This document shows positions 33,828 to 41,669 of a stretch of DNA of 64,000 nucleotides, one piece after another. The DNA is from Thermoleophilia bacterium SCSIO 60948. GTDB taxonomy: Bacteria > Actinomycetota > Thermoleophilia > Solirubrobacterales > 70-9. The stretch is taken from contig CP053031.1 of NCBI GenBank assembly GCA_021496505.1, positions 1,728,001 to 1,792,000 on the forward strand, in the 5' to 3' direction. Under the pieces are notes generated by a model, which was not told the origin of the DNA, did not search any database, and was given only the letters and a program-made list of their open reading frames with translations. Every line of letters starts with the position of its first letter. Positions within the stretch are counted from its first letter, which is position 1. The position numbers and the translations under genes are program-made.

Positions 33828-35672
33828 CTAGTCGCTCAGGAAGCGCCGCGCCTCGGCCCCGGCGAGCGGGGACTCGCAGTCGCGCCCGATCTTGTCCTGC
33901 GGGTCCGGGACGTAGCTGTCCTCGCCCGGCCCGCAGCGCAGCTTGTCCTCACCCGGTCCGCCCGCGAGGCAGTCGTCGCCGGGACCGCCGTGGAGGACGT
34001 CGTCGCCCCCGTTGCCCCGCAGCGAGTCGCCGGCGTCGCTCGGCGGCAGGGTCACCCGTGTGTCGTTCGCGCCCGAGCCCTCACCCGGCAGGGCGCAGGC
34101 CTCGCCGCCGACCGAGCCACGGCCGAAGGCCCGGTAGGCGTCGCTGACCAGGTCGTAGCCGCGCCGGAACAGCCGGTCGCGGCTCATCGACTCGCAGCCC
34201 CTGCGCATGTTCGCGCAGCGGACGAGCTCGCCCGCGGCGGTGCGCAGGGCGTAGCGCGATCGCAGGTAGAACGAGAGCGCGTTGCGGTCCGAGTTCGCGT
34301 CGACGCCACGGCTTCGCGCGTCGCGGCGCCAGCGCTCGGTGAGCAGGCGGTCGTCGGCGCTTCGCGCGCACTCGGCGCCACGACCGGCGCATTTGACGTA
34401 CTTGTCGAACCAGGCGGTCGTGTACCAGCCGACCATGTCGTTGCCACGCAGCGACGCCAGCCCGAGGTAGCCCGTCGTGTTGCCGGGGATGAACGCCGAC
34501 TCTTCATGGGTGCCGCCGCGGATCGCGAGCTGCATCGAATCGACGCCCGACTTGCGGTAGGCGGAGAAGCCCTCGTTCTCGCGTTGCGGATCCGGGACCT
34601 CGGTGTTCGGAGCCGGCGTGATCGAGTAGTCGTTCGTGATCCCGAGCGCCGGTCGAGTGATCTGAGGGTTGCGCGGTCGCGGCGAGGAGCCGGAGGCGCA
34701 CTCGGGCCGGTCCCCGACACCACCCGCCGGTCCGCCTCCCGGTGCCTGGAGGTTGTCCCAGGCCGCGACCGCGTCGACGCGCCGATCGATCTGACCGACG
34801 TATGAGACGGCCGCGGCGCCGAGCGAGTGCCCGGCGATACCGACCCGCTTGCGATCGACGAGTCGCCAGAGCGGGTTGAAGCCGGCGTTGAGCCCATCCT
34901 CGACTCTGCGTGCCTGCTTGTCGGCGTGCGATGTCCCGCTGGTGCAGCTCTTGCGCGGGACGTACTCGTCCCGCGGCGTCGAGAGTGCGAAGTCGAGGGC
35001 GTCCTCGGTGCCGTCGTAGAACGGGCGGCCCTCCTGCGACGGGACCCCGTCGAGCCGGTCGACGCCGTCGCCGAACGTGTCCGACCGGCCCTGACCCTGA
35101 GGGTCCCACGTCACGACGACGTAGCCGTGGCGGGCGAGCGCCGCGGCCTGGCCCCAGTAGAGCTGCTGCGGAGCCTGGACCGAACCGTTGGTGATGACGG
35201 CGAGCGGCCGCTTCGACGGGCCGCGCTTCGTCGCCCAGACACGGCCGTTGATCGTCGAGCCGTTTCGCTGCGTCCACAGGACGGGTTCGCTGATCGCGCC
35301 CTTCGTGTCCTCCCAGTCGTGGAAGCGGACGTCTCCGGCGCACTCGTTGCCGTTGTTGGCGCAGACGTTCCCGGCGAACACGCGCTCCGGATCGCTCGTC
35401 GCGATCTCGGTGAAGCTCTGCGCAGCCTCGGCGTTGGCCTGGACGAGTCGCGCCTGGAACTCGGGCGTCAGCGTCACGTACTGCTCGCGCTCCGAGGTCT
35501 TGGCGAAGTTGCGCGACTCGAGTTCTGGGTCGACCGGGTCGCCGGGCGCCGCGATCGCCTGGACCCCGACACCGAACAGCGCCGCGACGAAGACCGCCGC
35601 CGCGATCGACCGTGCCGACCACGTCCGCCCCGAACGCCTGTAGCGATCCCGCATCCCTCGCCCCTCGTCCAT
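33828..35672 (-). CDS. Secreted alpha/beta hydrolase with RTX-like C-terminal repeats
   Basis: A 614-residue exported enzyme. A signal peptide ends near residue 42 (IAAAVFVAALFGVGVQAIAA). The hydrolase core has the strand/oxyanion region AVITNGSVQAPQQLYWG, RHGYVVVTWDPQGQGRSD and the nucleophile elbow GHSLGAAAV (Ser283). Several cysteines suggest extracellular disulphides. Residues about 548-590 are three to four glycine/aspartate-rich nonapeptide-like units (GNGGDDVL, GGPGDDCL, GGPGEDKL, CGPGEDSY), as in calcium-binding RTX proteins. ATG 35672 was chosen; ATG 35654 is possible. A longer in-frame opening reaching 36071 runs antisense to the PLP enzyme and was rejected. The substrate is unknown. 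Confidence 0.85.
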   Translation of the reverse strand: MDEGRGMRDRYRRSGRTWSARSIAAAVFVAALFGVGVQAIAAPGDPVDPELESRNFAKTSEREQYVTLTPEFQARLVQANAEAAQSFTEIATSDPERVFAGNVCANNGNECAGDVRFHDWEDTKGAISEPVLWTQRNGSTINGRVWATKRGPSKRPLAVITNGSVQAPQQLYWGQAAALARHGYVVVTWDPQGQGRSDTFGDGVDRLDGVPSQEGRPFYDGTEDALDFALSTPRDEYVPRKSCTSGTSHADKQARRVEDGLNAGFNPLWRLVDRKRVGIAGHSLGAAAVSYVGQIDRRVDAVAAWDNLQAPGGGPAGGVGDRPECASGSSPRPRNPQITRPALGITNDYSITPAPNTEVPDPQRENEGFSAYRKSGVDSMQLAIRGGTHEESAFIPGNTTGYLGLASLRGNDMVGWYTTAWFDKYVKCAGRGAECARSADDRLLTERWRRDARSRGVDANSDRNALSFYLRSRYALRTAAGELVRCANMRRGCESMSRDRLFRRGYDLVSDAYRAFGRGSVGGEACALPGEGSGANDTRVTLPPSDAGDSLRGNGGDDVLHGGPGDDCLAGGPGEDKLRCGPGEDSYVPDPQDKIGRDCESPLAGAEARRFLSD

Positions 35673-35725
35673 CGACTCCCCGCCGACCGCGGAAGCTAGA
35701 CCAGCACGAGGCCGAGGACGCCGGT

Positions 35726-36748
35726 TCAGCCGACCCGGCCGCTTGTCGGCCCTTCGGTGGCGATCGCGACGGCGCGCAGCGCGCGAGGCAGCGACAACGC
35801 CATTCGCGTCGGAGCCGCCTCCTCGGAGGCGAGACTCCTCGCCGCAGCCAGCGCCGCCGCGGAGCACTCCCCTGGTTCGATCCCGATCGCCCTGAGCTCG
35901 GCGGCCGCCCACGGCAGCTCGGACTCGCCGACGGTGATCACGGCGCTGACTCCCGCCCGCAGATCGGGCCACGCGCCGGCCGAGACCTCGGCGCAGTCCA
36001 TCCCGGCCATCGTCGTCCCCGGGGTTGCGATCCGCACCGGTGCTCCGCGTTCGATCGACGCCGCGAGACACGCCGCGGACTCGGGCTCCACCGCGATCAC
36101 GTGTGCGTTGCGAGGGATGGCGAAGCGCGCCGCCGCGGCGCCGAGCGAACCGACGCCGACCGGGACCAGCAGGACGTCGAGCGGCGGCTCGTGCTGCTCG
36201 CCGAGCTCGGCGAACAGCGTCGCGTAGCCGTCGATGACGTCGCGTGCCGGATCCGAGTCCCCCACGTCGGCGATCTCGATCGACTCGCGCCCATCCGCGG
36301 CCGTCGCCGCGAGCACGACCGCCTGCTCGTAATCGCCGTCTACGACCACGACCTCGGCGCCCTCGCCGCGGATCGCCTCACGACGCTCGGCCGCCGACCT
36401 CGCGGGCAGGTACACGCGGCATCCGAGGCCGCGTCGCGCGGCCTCGCGGGCGACCGCTCGGCCGTGGTTGCCGGCGCTCGCGGCGAGCAGCGTCGTGGCA
36501 CCCGGCGCACGCCGGATCGCGCGTTCGATCGCCCACGAGGCGCCGAGGATCTTGAAGGCGGGTAGGCCCATCCGCTTCGACTCGTCCTTCACCGCGAGCG
36601 AGTCGAAGCCGAGCTCCGCGGCGAGCCGCCCGGCCTCCCGGAGCGGCGTCGGCGCACCGCCCTCAGCCTGGGCATGGAATGTCCGGGCGATGTCGCTCGG
36701 CGGCGCGACGTCTCCCGGGGCCAGCCCCATGTTGAGGACGATCGCCAC
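35726..36748 (-). CDS. PLP-dependent ammonia-lyase (diaminopropionate ammonia-lyase-like)
   Basis: A 340-residue fold-type II PLP enzyme. The cofactor lysine lies in KDESKRMGLPAFKILGASWAI, a form close to diaminopropionate ammonia-lyase rather than ordinary threonine dehydratase. The asparagine loop is ASAGNHGRAVA, and the phosphate-binding glycine loop is VPVGVGSLG. The C-terminal ACT domain of biosynthetic threonine deaminase is absent. It probably deaminates a small amino acid. The start is GTG 36748, 4 bp after the EamA-type exporter stop, so the two are cotranscribed. A divergent Lrp/AsnC gene is the likely regulator. Confidence 0.85.
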   Translation of the reverse strand: MAIVLNMGLAPGDVAPPSDIARTFHAQAEGGAPTPLREAGRLAAELGFDSLAVKDESKRMGLPAFKILGASWAIERAIRRAPGATTLLAASAGNHGRAVAREAARRGLGCRVYLPARSAAERREAIRGEGAEVVVVDGDYEQAVVLAATAADGRESIEIADVGDSDPARDVIDGYATLFAELGEQHEPPLDVLLVPVGVGSLGAAAARFAIPRNAHVIAVEPESAACLAASIERGAPVRIATPGTTMAGMDCAEVSAGAWPDLRAGVSAVITVGESELPWAAAELRAIGIEPGECSAAALAAARSLASEEAAPTRMALSLPRALRAVAIATEGPTSGRVG

Positions 36749-36752
36749 GCGG

Positions 36753-37697
36753 TCATCGTGAACGATCGCTCCGCGGTGGGTCCGCTTCGGGGTTCTCCTC
36801 CGGGTCGCGATGGATCGCGATCCCGACCCCGACGAGCAGGACGCCCGCGATCTCGGCGACGTCCGGGACCTGTCCGAGCACGAGCAGGCCGATGACCGTG
36901 GCGGTCGCCGGCAGCAGCGAGATGAGCAGCGAGTAGGTCCCCCGAGACAACCTGCGCATCGCGAGCTGGTCGCTGACGTAGGGAATGACCGAGGAGGACA
37001 GACCGACGCCGACGCCGGCCAGCAGCGCCGTCGGCTCGAGGATCACGGAGGCGACCTGCCATCCGCCGATCGGTGTGACGACGACCGCCGCCACGAGCAT
37101 CGCGAGCGCGAGGCCGTCGATTCCGGACACGGGAAGGTCGCGCGACGCGCGGTGGGCGGAGACGATGTAGAGGGCGAAGAACGCGGCGTTGGCGAACGCG
37201 AAGACCACGCCGAGCGCGTCGCCGCCGGCGCCGAGACCGGTGATCAGGAACACCCCCGGCGCAGCGAGTCCGAGAGCGGCGAAGTTGCGCGGCGAGCGGG
37301 CGCCGATCGCCGCGAGCGCGATCACCGGCAGGAACTCGATCGTCGCGACCGTGCCGAGCGGCAGCCGGTCGATCGCCAGGTAGAAGCACGTGTTCATCAG
37401 GCCGAGGCAGATCCCGAGCGCGACCAGCAGGCGCCGGCCGGCACGGTTGATCTGCCCAAGTAGTCGCCACGGCCGGCGCCAGACGGCGAACAGGACGGCG
37501 GCCGAGGCGATCCGCAGCCAGGCGACCCCGAGGACGTCGACGCGGGCGAAGAGCAGCACCGCGAAGGCCGGGCCGAGTGCGTGAAAGACCGCGCTGACGA
37601 TGAAGTAGAGGTGCGCGGGGACGCCCTCGCGAACGAAGCGTGCCGCGTCGTATCGCAGCGTTCCAGCCGGGCCGGGAGAGTTGCTCGCTGTGCTCAT
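36753..37697 (-). CDS. EamA/DMT-family transporter (RhtA-like)
   Basis: A 314-residue membrane protein of the drug/metabolite transporter superfamily with ten predicted helices in two EamA repeats. The first repeat covers about residues 25-155 (VPAHLYFIVSAVFHALGPAFAVLLF to the GLAAPGVFLITGL region). The second covers about 165-290 and has the typical ending SLLPATATVIGLLVLGQVP. RhtA-type members export threonine, homoserine and other amino acids. ATG 37697 lies inside a dyad shared with the divergent Lrp gene. Cotranscription with the PLP ammonia-lyase suggests joint removal of an excess or toxic amino acid. Confidence 0.88.
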   Translation of the reverse strand: MSTASNSPGPAGTLRYDAARFVREGVPAHLYFIVSAVFHALGPAFAVLLFARVDVLGVAWLRIASAAVLFAVWRRPWRLLGQINRAGRRLLVALGICLGLMNTCFYLAIDRLPLGTVATIEFLPVIALAAIGARSPRNFAALGLAAPGVFLITGLGAGGDALGVVFAFANAAFFALYIVSAHRASRDLPVSGIDGLALAMLVAAVVVTPIGGWQVASVILEPTALLAGVGVGLSSSVIPYVSDQLAMRRLSRGTYSLLISLLPATATVIGLLVLGQVPDVAEIAGVLLVGVGIAIHRDPEENPEADPPRSDRSR

Positions 37698-37751
37698 CGC
37701 TCTCAAATGGACGCCGAGAAGGCGATTGAAAGAGCGATTCGCAGGTAGTTT
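37696..37751. promoter_or_regulatory. Lrp-EamA divergent control region
   Basis: ATCGCTCT (37696-37703) and AGAGCGAT (37731-37738) form an 8-bp perfect inverted repeat, 27 bp apart. The first arm overlaps the EamA start codon. TAGTTT (37746-37751) is a TANNNT -10 box ending 7 nt before the Lrp ATG, so lrp is probably leaderless and the repeat lies in its -35 region. This layout fits autoregulation and divergent control by the Lrp-type protein. Confidence 0.5.
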
Positions 37752-37758
37752 GGACGCT

Positions 37759-38250
37759 ATGGCTTCCCTAGCTTCGAGCCCCAACGGTTCGGCCTTCGAA
37801 TCGTTGCTCGATGACGTCAACAGGCGGATCCTTGGCGAACTCGAGCGCGACGCCCGGATCAGCCTCGCCGAGCTCGGCAGGCGTGTCGGCCTGTCCTCCC
37901 CGGCGGTCGGTGAGCGCGTCGCCCGGCTCGAGCAGAGCGGGGCGATCCGCGGCTACCACGCCGATGTCGACCCGCGGGCGCTCGGGCTCACGCTCGGCGT
38001 CGTCATTCGCTCGCGCCCGGCGCCGGGCCAGCTCGAAACGGTCGCCGCCGCCGCCCGCGAGACCCCCGAGATCGTCTCCTGTGACCGTGTCACCGGAGAC
38101 GACTGCTACGTGATGAAGGCCTTCGTCCGCGACGTCGAGCACCTCGAGGCCGTGATCGACCGATTCGCGGCGCTCGGTCAGACGACCTCGGCGATCATGC
38201 AGTCCTCGCCGGTCCCCACCCGGGGACTGCTCTCCGACGACGCCGGCTGA
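37759..38250 (+). CDS. Lrp/AsnC-family transcriptional regulator
   Basis: A 163-residue feast/famine regulator. The N-terminal winged helix (DDVNRRILGELERDARISLAEL, GRRVGLSSPAVGERVARLEQSG) covers residues about 15-65, followed by IRGYHADVDPRALGL. The C-terminal RAM domain (VVIRSRPAPGQLETVA, EIVSCDRVTGDDCYVMKAFVRD) binds amino acids. ATG 37759 follows a TAGTTT box by 7 nt. It is divergent from the EamA exporter/PLP lyase operon and 6 bp before a GNAT gene. Confidence 0.94.
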   Translation: MASLASSPNGSAFESLLDDVNRRILGELERDARISLAELGRRVGLSSPAVGERVARLEQSGAIRGYHADVDPRALGLTLGVVIRSRPAPGQLETVAAAARETPEIVSCDRVTGDDCYVMKAFVRDVEHLEAVIDRFAALGQTTSAIMQSSPVPTRGLLSDDAG

Positions 38251-38256
38251 TACCCG

Positions 38257-38742
38257 ATGGAGATCCGCGAGGCGAGCGGCGCCGACTGGGACGCGATCTT
38301 TCCGATATTCGAGCGGATCGTGGCCGACGGGCGCACGTACGCCTATCCCGAGGGCCTCGGACCGGATGCTGCGCGCAAGCTCTGGATGAAGCAGCCGCCC
38401 GGCCGGGCGGTCGTCGCGATCGACGGCGACCGCGTCCTCGGCACCGCGCAGATGGGGCCGAACCGGCCGGGTCGCGGCTCGCACGTCGCGACCGCGAGCT
38501 TCATGGTCGACCCCGATGCGCGCTCGCGCGGCGTCGGGCGGGCGCTCGGCGAGGAGATGATCGAGTGGGCCCGGCGCGAGGGCTACCGCGGGGTCCAGTT
38601 CAACGCCGTCGTCGAGACGAACGCCGCCGCCGTCGCGCTGTGGCGTTCGCTCGGCTTCGTGATCGTCGGGACGGTGCCCGAGGCCTTCGACGACCGCGAG
38701 CTCGGGCTCGTCGGCCTCCACGTCATGTATCTGGCGCTTTGA
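38257..38742 (+). CDS. GNAT-family N-acetyltransferase
   Basis: A 161-residue GCN5-related acetyltransferase. The acetyl-CoA pyrophosphate loop is RSRGVGRALGEEMIEWARR (V/IxxxQ/RGxG/A pattern), preceded by the strand ATASFMVDPDA and followed by FNAVVETNAAAVALWRSLGFVIVG, the classic motif B. It begins 6 bp after the Lrp stop, so it is in the same operon. Family members with YAYPEG-like N-termini acetylate small amines or amino-acid analogues, which would suit this amino-acid module, but the substrate is not shown by sequence. Confidence 0.92.
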   Translation: MEIREASGADWDAIFPIFERIVADGRTYAYPEGLGPDAARKLWMKQPPGRAVVAIDGDRVLGTAQMGPNRPGRGSHVATASFMVDPDARSRGVGRALGEEMIEWARREGYRGVQFNAVVETNAAAVALWRSLGFVIVGTVPEAFDDRELGLVGLHVMYLAL

Positions 38743-38787
38743 CCGCTCCGTCGCGAACCCGTCGGAACGCAGCGGAGAGCGGCTGAG

Positions 38788-39921
38788 ATGTTCCCGCGGA
38801 TCAGGCTCGGGGGCGAGGCGCGCGAGCGTGGGCGCACCTATGGCTCTGCGGCGCGCGAGCTCATCGCGCTCTCACTGGCCGGATACGAGCGGGCGTTCGC
38901 GCACTTCGCGGGCTGGGACTGGGAGCGGGTGCGCAGCAAGGCGGCGCTGTTCGCCGATCCGATCAGCGACTACGAGCCGCGCTACCTCGAGGAGATCGAG
39001 GGGATCGCCGAAGGGGCGGGTGTCGAGACCCGCGACATCCTGGCGCTCAACGTCCGCACCGAGATCATGTTCGCCGCGACCGCGCGCGACGCCGACGCGC
39101 GGATGCGGCTGCCCGCCGAGTGCAGCGCGATCAGCATCGTTCCAACCCGCTCGTCGGACGGCACCGCGCTCGCGGCGCAGAACTGGGACTGGCTGCCCCA
39201 CGCAGCCCAGACGCTCGTGATCCTCGAGGTCTCCCAGCCCGAACGGCCGAACTACGCGACCGTCGTCGAGGCGGGCCTGCTCGCCAAGTTCGGCCTCAAC
39301 GCATCGGGCCTCGCGGTGACGACCAACGCGCTCGTCAGCTCGGATGATCTCGGCCGGCCCGGGGTGCCGTATCACGTCCTCCTGCGTGCGCTTCACGACG
39401 CCTCGACGCCGGCCGACGGTCTTCGGGCCCTGCTGCGCGCGCACCGCTCCTCATCGGCCAACTACATCCTCACCTCGGCCGACGGTCTCGCGATCGACGT
39501 CGAGGCCGCGCCCGGCGACTTCTCGCGGGCGTTCACGATCGATCCCGCCGACGGCGTCTTGGTCCACACGAACCACTTCGTCTCCCCCCGCTTCGACGGG
39601 CGCGACGTCTCGGTGCTGGCGATGCCCGACAGCCCGTTCCGGCTTCAGCGACTCCGCGCGCGGCTTGCCGCGGCGAAGGGTGAACCGCTCGGCCGCGACT
39701 TCCTCGCTCAGGCGCTCGGCGACCACGCCGGTTTCCCGTTCGGCGTCTGCTGCCATCCCGATGAGCGCGTACCGGAGCCGGAGCGATCGCTGACGCTGGC
39801 GTCGGCGATCATCGACCCTACGGCCGGCACGATCGCGCTGACGGCGGGCAACCCGTGCGAGCACGAACGCGAGACGCTCGACTTCTCCGACCTGTTGGGC
39901 GCTGCGACCATCGCGGGCTGA
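38788..39921 (+). CDS. C45-family peptidase / acyl-CoA:6-APA acyltransferase-like Ntn hydrolase
   Basis: A 377-residue Ntn-hydrolase-fold protein. The probable nucleophile is the cysteine in LPAECSAISIV (about residue 112), followed by the family blocks ALAAQNWDWLPH and AGLLAKFGLNASGLAVTTNAL. Later blocks are SSANYILTSADGLAIDVEA and VLVHTNHFVSP. In penicillin acyltransferase the protein is cut before this cysteine; many bacterial homologues are uncharacterised amidases or peptidases. It has no signal peptide. ATG 38788 has a GGAGAG element upstream. It lies downstream of the GNAT gene by 45 bp and could share its transcript. Confidence 0.85.
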   Translation: MFPRIRLGGEARERGRTYGSAARELIALSLAGYERAFAHFAGWDWERVRSKAALFADPISDYEPRYLEEIEGIAEGAGVETRDILALNVRTEIMFAATARDADARMRLPAECSAISIVPTRSSDGTALAAQNWDWLPHAAQTLVILEVSQPERPNYATVVEAGLLAKFGLNASGLAVTTNALVSSDDLGRPGVPYHVLLRALHDASTPADGLRALLRAHRSSSANYILTSADGLAIDVEAAPGDFSRAFTIDPADGVLVHTNHFVSPRFDGRDVSVLAMPDSPFRLQRLRARLAAAKGEPLGRDFLAQALGDHAGFPFGVCCHPDERVPEPERSLTLASAIIDPTAGTIALTAGNPCEHERETLDFSDLLGAATIAG

Positions 39922-39946
39922 TCGCCGCGAGTCGCATGGGTTAGCG

Positions 39947-41002
39947 TCAGCGCGCGCGTGCCGTCGAGGCCCTGACCCGGAGCTCGTGCGGGGTCGTGAT
40001 GCGACCCCGCGGCTGCTGGCCACCGACCCGAGCGATCAGCATCTCCGCCGCGAGCCGGCCCTGGAGCTCGGGCCGGACGTCGATCGCCGTCAGCGCGGGA
40101 ACAGCCGACTGGGCTTCGAGCCCGTCGACAGCGGAGGCGACCATCACATCGCTCGGAGTCCGTAGTCCGCGTTCGTTGATGGCGCGCATCACACCCGACG
40201 GGAAGCCCTGGGCGCTGGCGATGATGGCGTCCGGCGGATCGGCGGCATCGAGGAGCGAGCAGGCCGCCTCGTAGCCGCTCTCGACGAGGGCATCGAGGCG
40301 TGCGCGGCCGATCCTCGGCTCGCGGCCGCCGCGCTCGCACCACGCGCGGTAGGCGGTCCTGTTCTCGACGTCCCATCCGATATCCGCTTCGAAGCTGACA
40401 AGCGCGATCGACCTCGCCCCCTGCGCGGCGAGGTGATCAAGCAGCTCGGTGAAGCTGCGAGCGTTGTCGGCCGCGACCGTCCACGGATAGTCCGGGCGGT
40501 CCGGTGGTCGCTCGATGGTCACGACGGGCAACCCGGCGGACTCGAACGACGCCACCTGGAAGTCGCCGGCGAACGGGTCGCAGATGATCGCCCCGTCGAC
40601 CCCCAGCTGATCGACCTCGCGCGGATCGTCGAGCCGCGGCACGAGCAGCAACGCGTGATCGGCGGCGAACGCCGCCTGCGCGGCGGAGAAGGCCTGTCGC
40701 ATGAAGACGTCGAGCCCGAGCATCTGCGCCTGCGCCGGAGCACTCTCGAACGGGGCCACGAGGAACGCCAGCGAGCCGGTGCGCTGCGTGCGCAGCGCAC
40801 GCCCGATGCGAGACGGCCGATACCCGAGCTCGCTCGCCACCTCGAAGACCCGCGCTCGCGTCGCCGGGTCGACGCGCCCCTTGGCGTTCAGCGCGTGAGA
40901 GACGGTCGCCGTCGAGACGCCCGCGGCGGCGGCGACGTCGCGGATCGTCGGACGCCGTCCCCCCTTACCAGCTTCGGCAGTACCCGACCGTTCTGTGTCC
41001 AT
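39947..41002 (-). CDS. LacI-family transcriptional regulator
   Basis: A 351-residue LacI/GalR repressor. The DNA-binding helices are PTIRDVAAAAGVSTATVSHALN with the hinge GYRPSRIGRALRTQRT at about residues 18-75. The periplasmic-binding-protein-like effector domain follows (LAFLVAPFES, VDGAIICDPF, DAIIASAQGFPSGVMRAI). It probably senses a sugar or nucleoside, but no transport or catabolic gene is adjacent. The neighbour on the other strand is an ASCH-like protein, 70 bp away. No clear LacI-type palindrome was found in that spacer. Confidence 0.93.
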   Translation of the reverse strand: MDTERSGTAEAGKGGRRPTIRDVAAAAGVSTATVSHALNAKGRVDPATRARVFEVASELGYRPSRIGRALRTQRTGSLAFLVAPFESAPAQAQMLGLDVFMRQAFSAAQAAFAADHALLLVPRLDDPREVDQLGVDGAIICDPFAGDFQVASFESAGLPVVTIERPPDRPDYPWTVAADNARSFTELLDHLAAQGARSIALVSFEADIGWDVENRTAYRAWCERGGREPRIGRARLDALVESGYEAACSLLDAADPPDAIIASAQGFPSGVMRAINERGLRTPSDVMVASAVDGLEAQSAVPALTAIDVRPELQGRLAAEMLIARVGGQQPRGRITTPHELRVRASTARAR

Positions 41003-41058
41003 ACGAGGTGGCGAACGTAGCAGGGGGCACGAACGCCATGCGGTGCCTGTGCCGGGCG

Positions 41059-41064
41059 TAGTCT
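41059..41064 (+). promoter_or_regulatory. TANNNT box before the ASCH-like gene
   Basis: TAGTCT ends 8 nt before ATG 41073 with no ribosome-binding site between, which is compatible with a leaderless mRNA. A convincing -35 is not visible. Confidence 0.35.
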
Positions 41065-41072
41065 CGGCTTCG

Positions 41073-41669
41073 ATGCTGATCAGTCAGCCCGACCTGGCCG
41101 CGATCCGCGAGGGGCGGATCGATGCCGTCTTTCGCCGCTGGGATCGACCGCGGGTCCTGGCCGGCACGAAGCTGCGGACGCGCATCGGGCTGATCGAGGT
41201 GCTCGAGGTCACCGAGCTCGCCGACTCGGACGTGACCGAGGAAGACGCCAGGCGCGCGGGGGTCCGCTCGCGTGAGGCGCTGCTGGCTCGCCAGCCGCGG
41301 AAGGCCGCGAAGCCACTGTTTCGCGTCGAGGTCCGATACGCCGGCGCGGACCCGCGCGTCGCGCTTCGCGAGTTGGCCGAGATCTCGGCCGAGGATCGTG
41401 CCGAGATCGACGCTCGCCTCACCCACTTCGACGCGGTCTCGCCCCACGGTCCATGGACCCGGCGCGTACTCGAGCTGATCGCGGAGCGCCCCGAGACCGA
41501 GTCGATCGAGCTCGCCGGCGCGCTCGGTCGCGAGCAGCTGTCGTTCAAGCGCGACGTCCGCAAGCTGAAGGAACTAGGCCTGACCGAGTCGCTGAAGCCG
41601 GGCTACCGGCTGAGCCCACGCGGCCGGGCGTACCTGGACGGCGCCGGCGCGGGCGACTCGCCGAGCTAG
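41073..41669 (+). CDS. ASCH/PUA-like domain joined to a winged helix
   Basis: A 198-residue protein. The N-terminal about 95 residues (AAIREGRIDAVFRRWDRPRV, GTKLRTRIGLIEVLEVTELA, LFRVEVRYAG) have the layout of ASCH domains: a basic substrate segment, then a beta barrel. ASCH domains resemble PUA and are thought to bind RNA or modified nucleosides. The C-terminal about 75 residues (GPWTRRVLELIAERPETESIEL, AGALGREQLSFKRDVRKLKELG, LTESLKPGYRLSPRGRAYLDG) look like a winged helix of the type used for DNA binding. The combination is unusual to me. It ends on a CTAG shared with the convergent dipeptidase-like gene. Confidence 0.7.
   Translation: MLISQPDLAAIREGRIDAVFRRWDRPRVLAGTKLRTRIGLIEVLEVTELADSDVTEEDARRAGVRSREALLARQPRKAAKPLFRVEVRYAGADPRVALRELAEISAEDRAEIDARLTHFDAVSPHGPWTRRVLELIAERPETESIELAGALGREQLSFKRDVRKLKELGLTESLKPGYRLSPRGRAYLDGAGAGDSPS

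Noticed and set aside
35673-36071. N-terminal extension of the secreted hydrolase
   Set aside because: It overlaps the PLP enzyme gene in a different frame, is very Arg/Gly-rich, and would bury the signal peptide.
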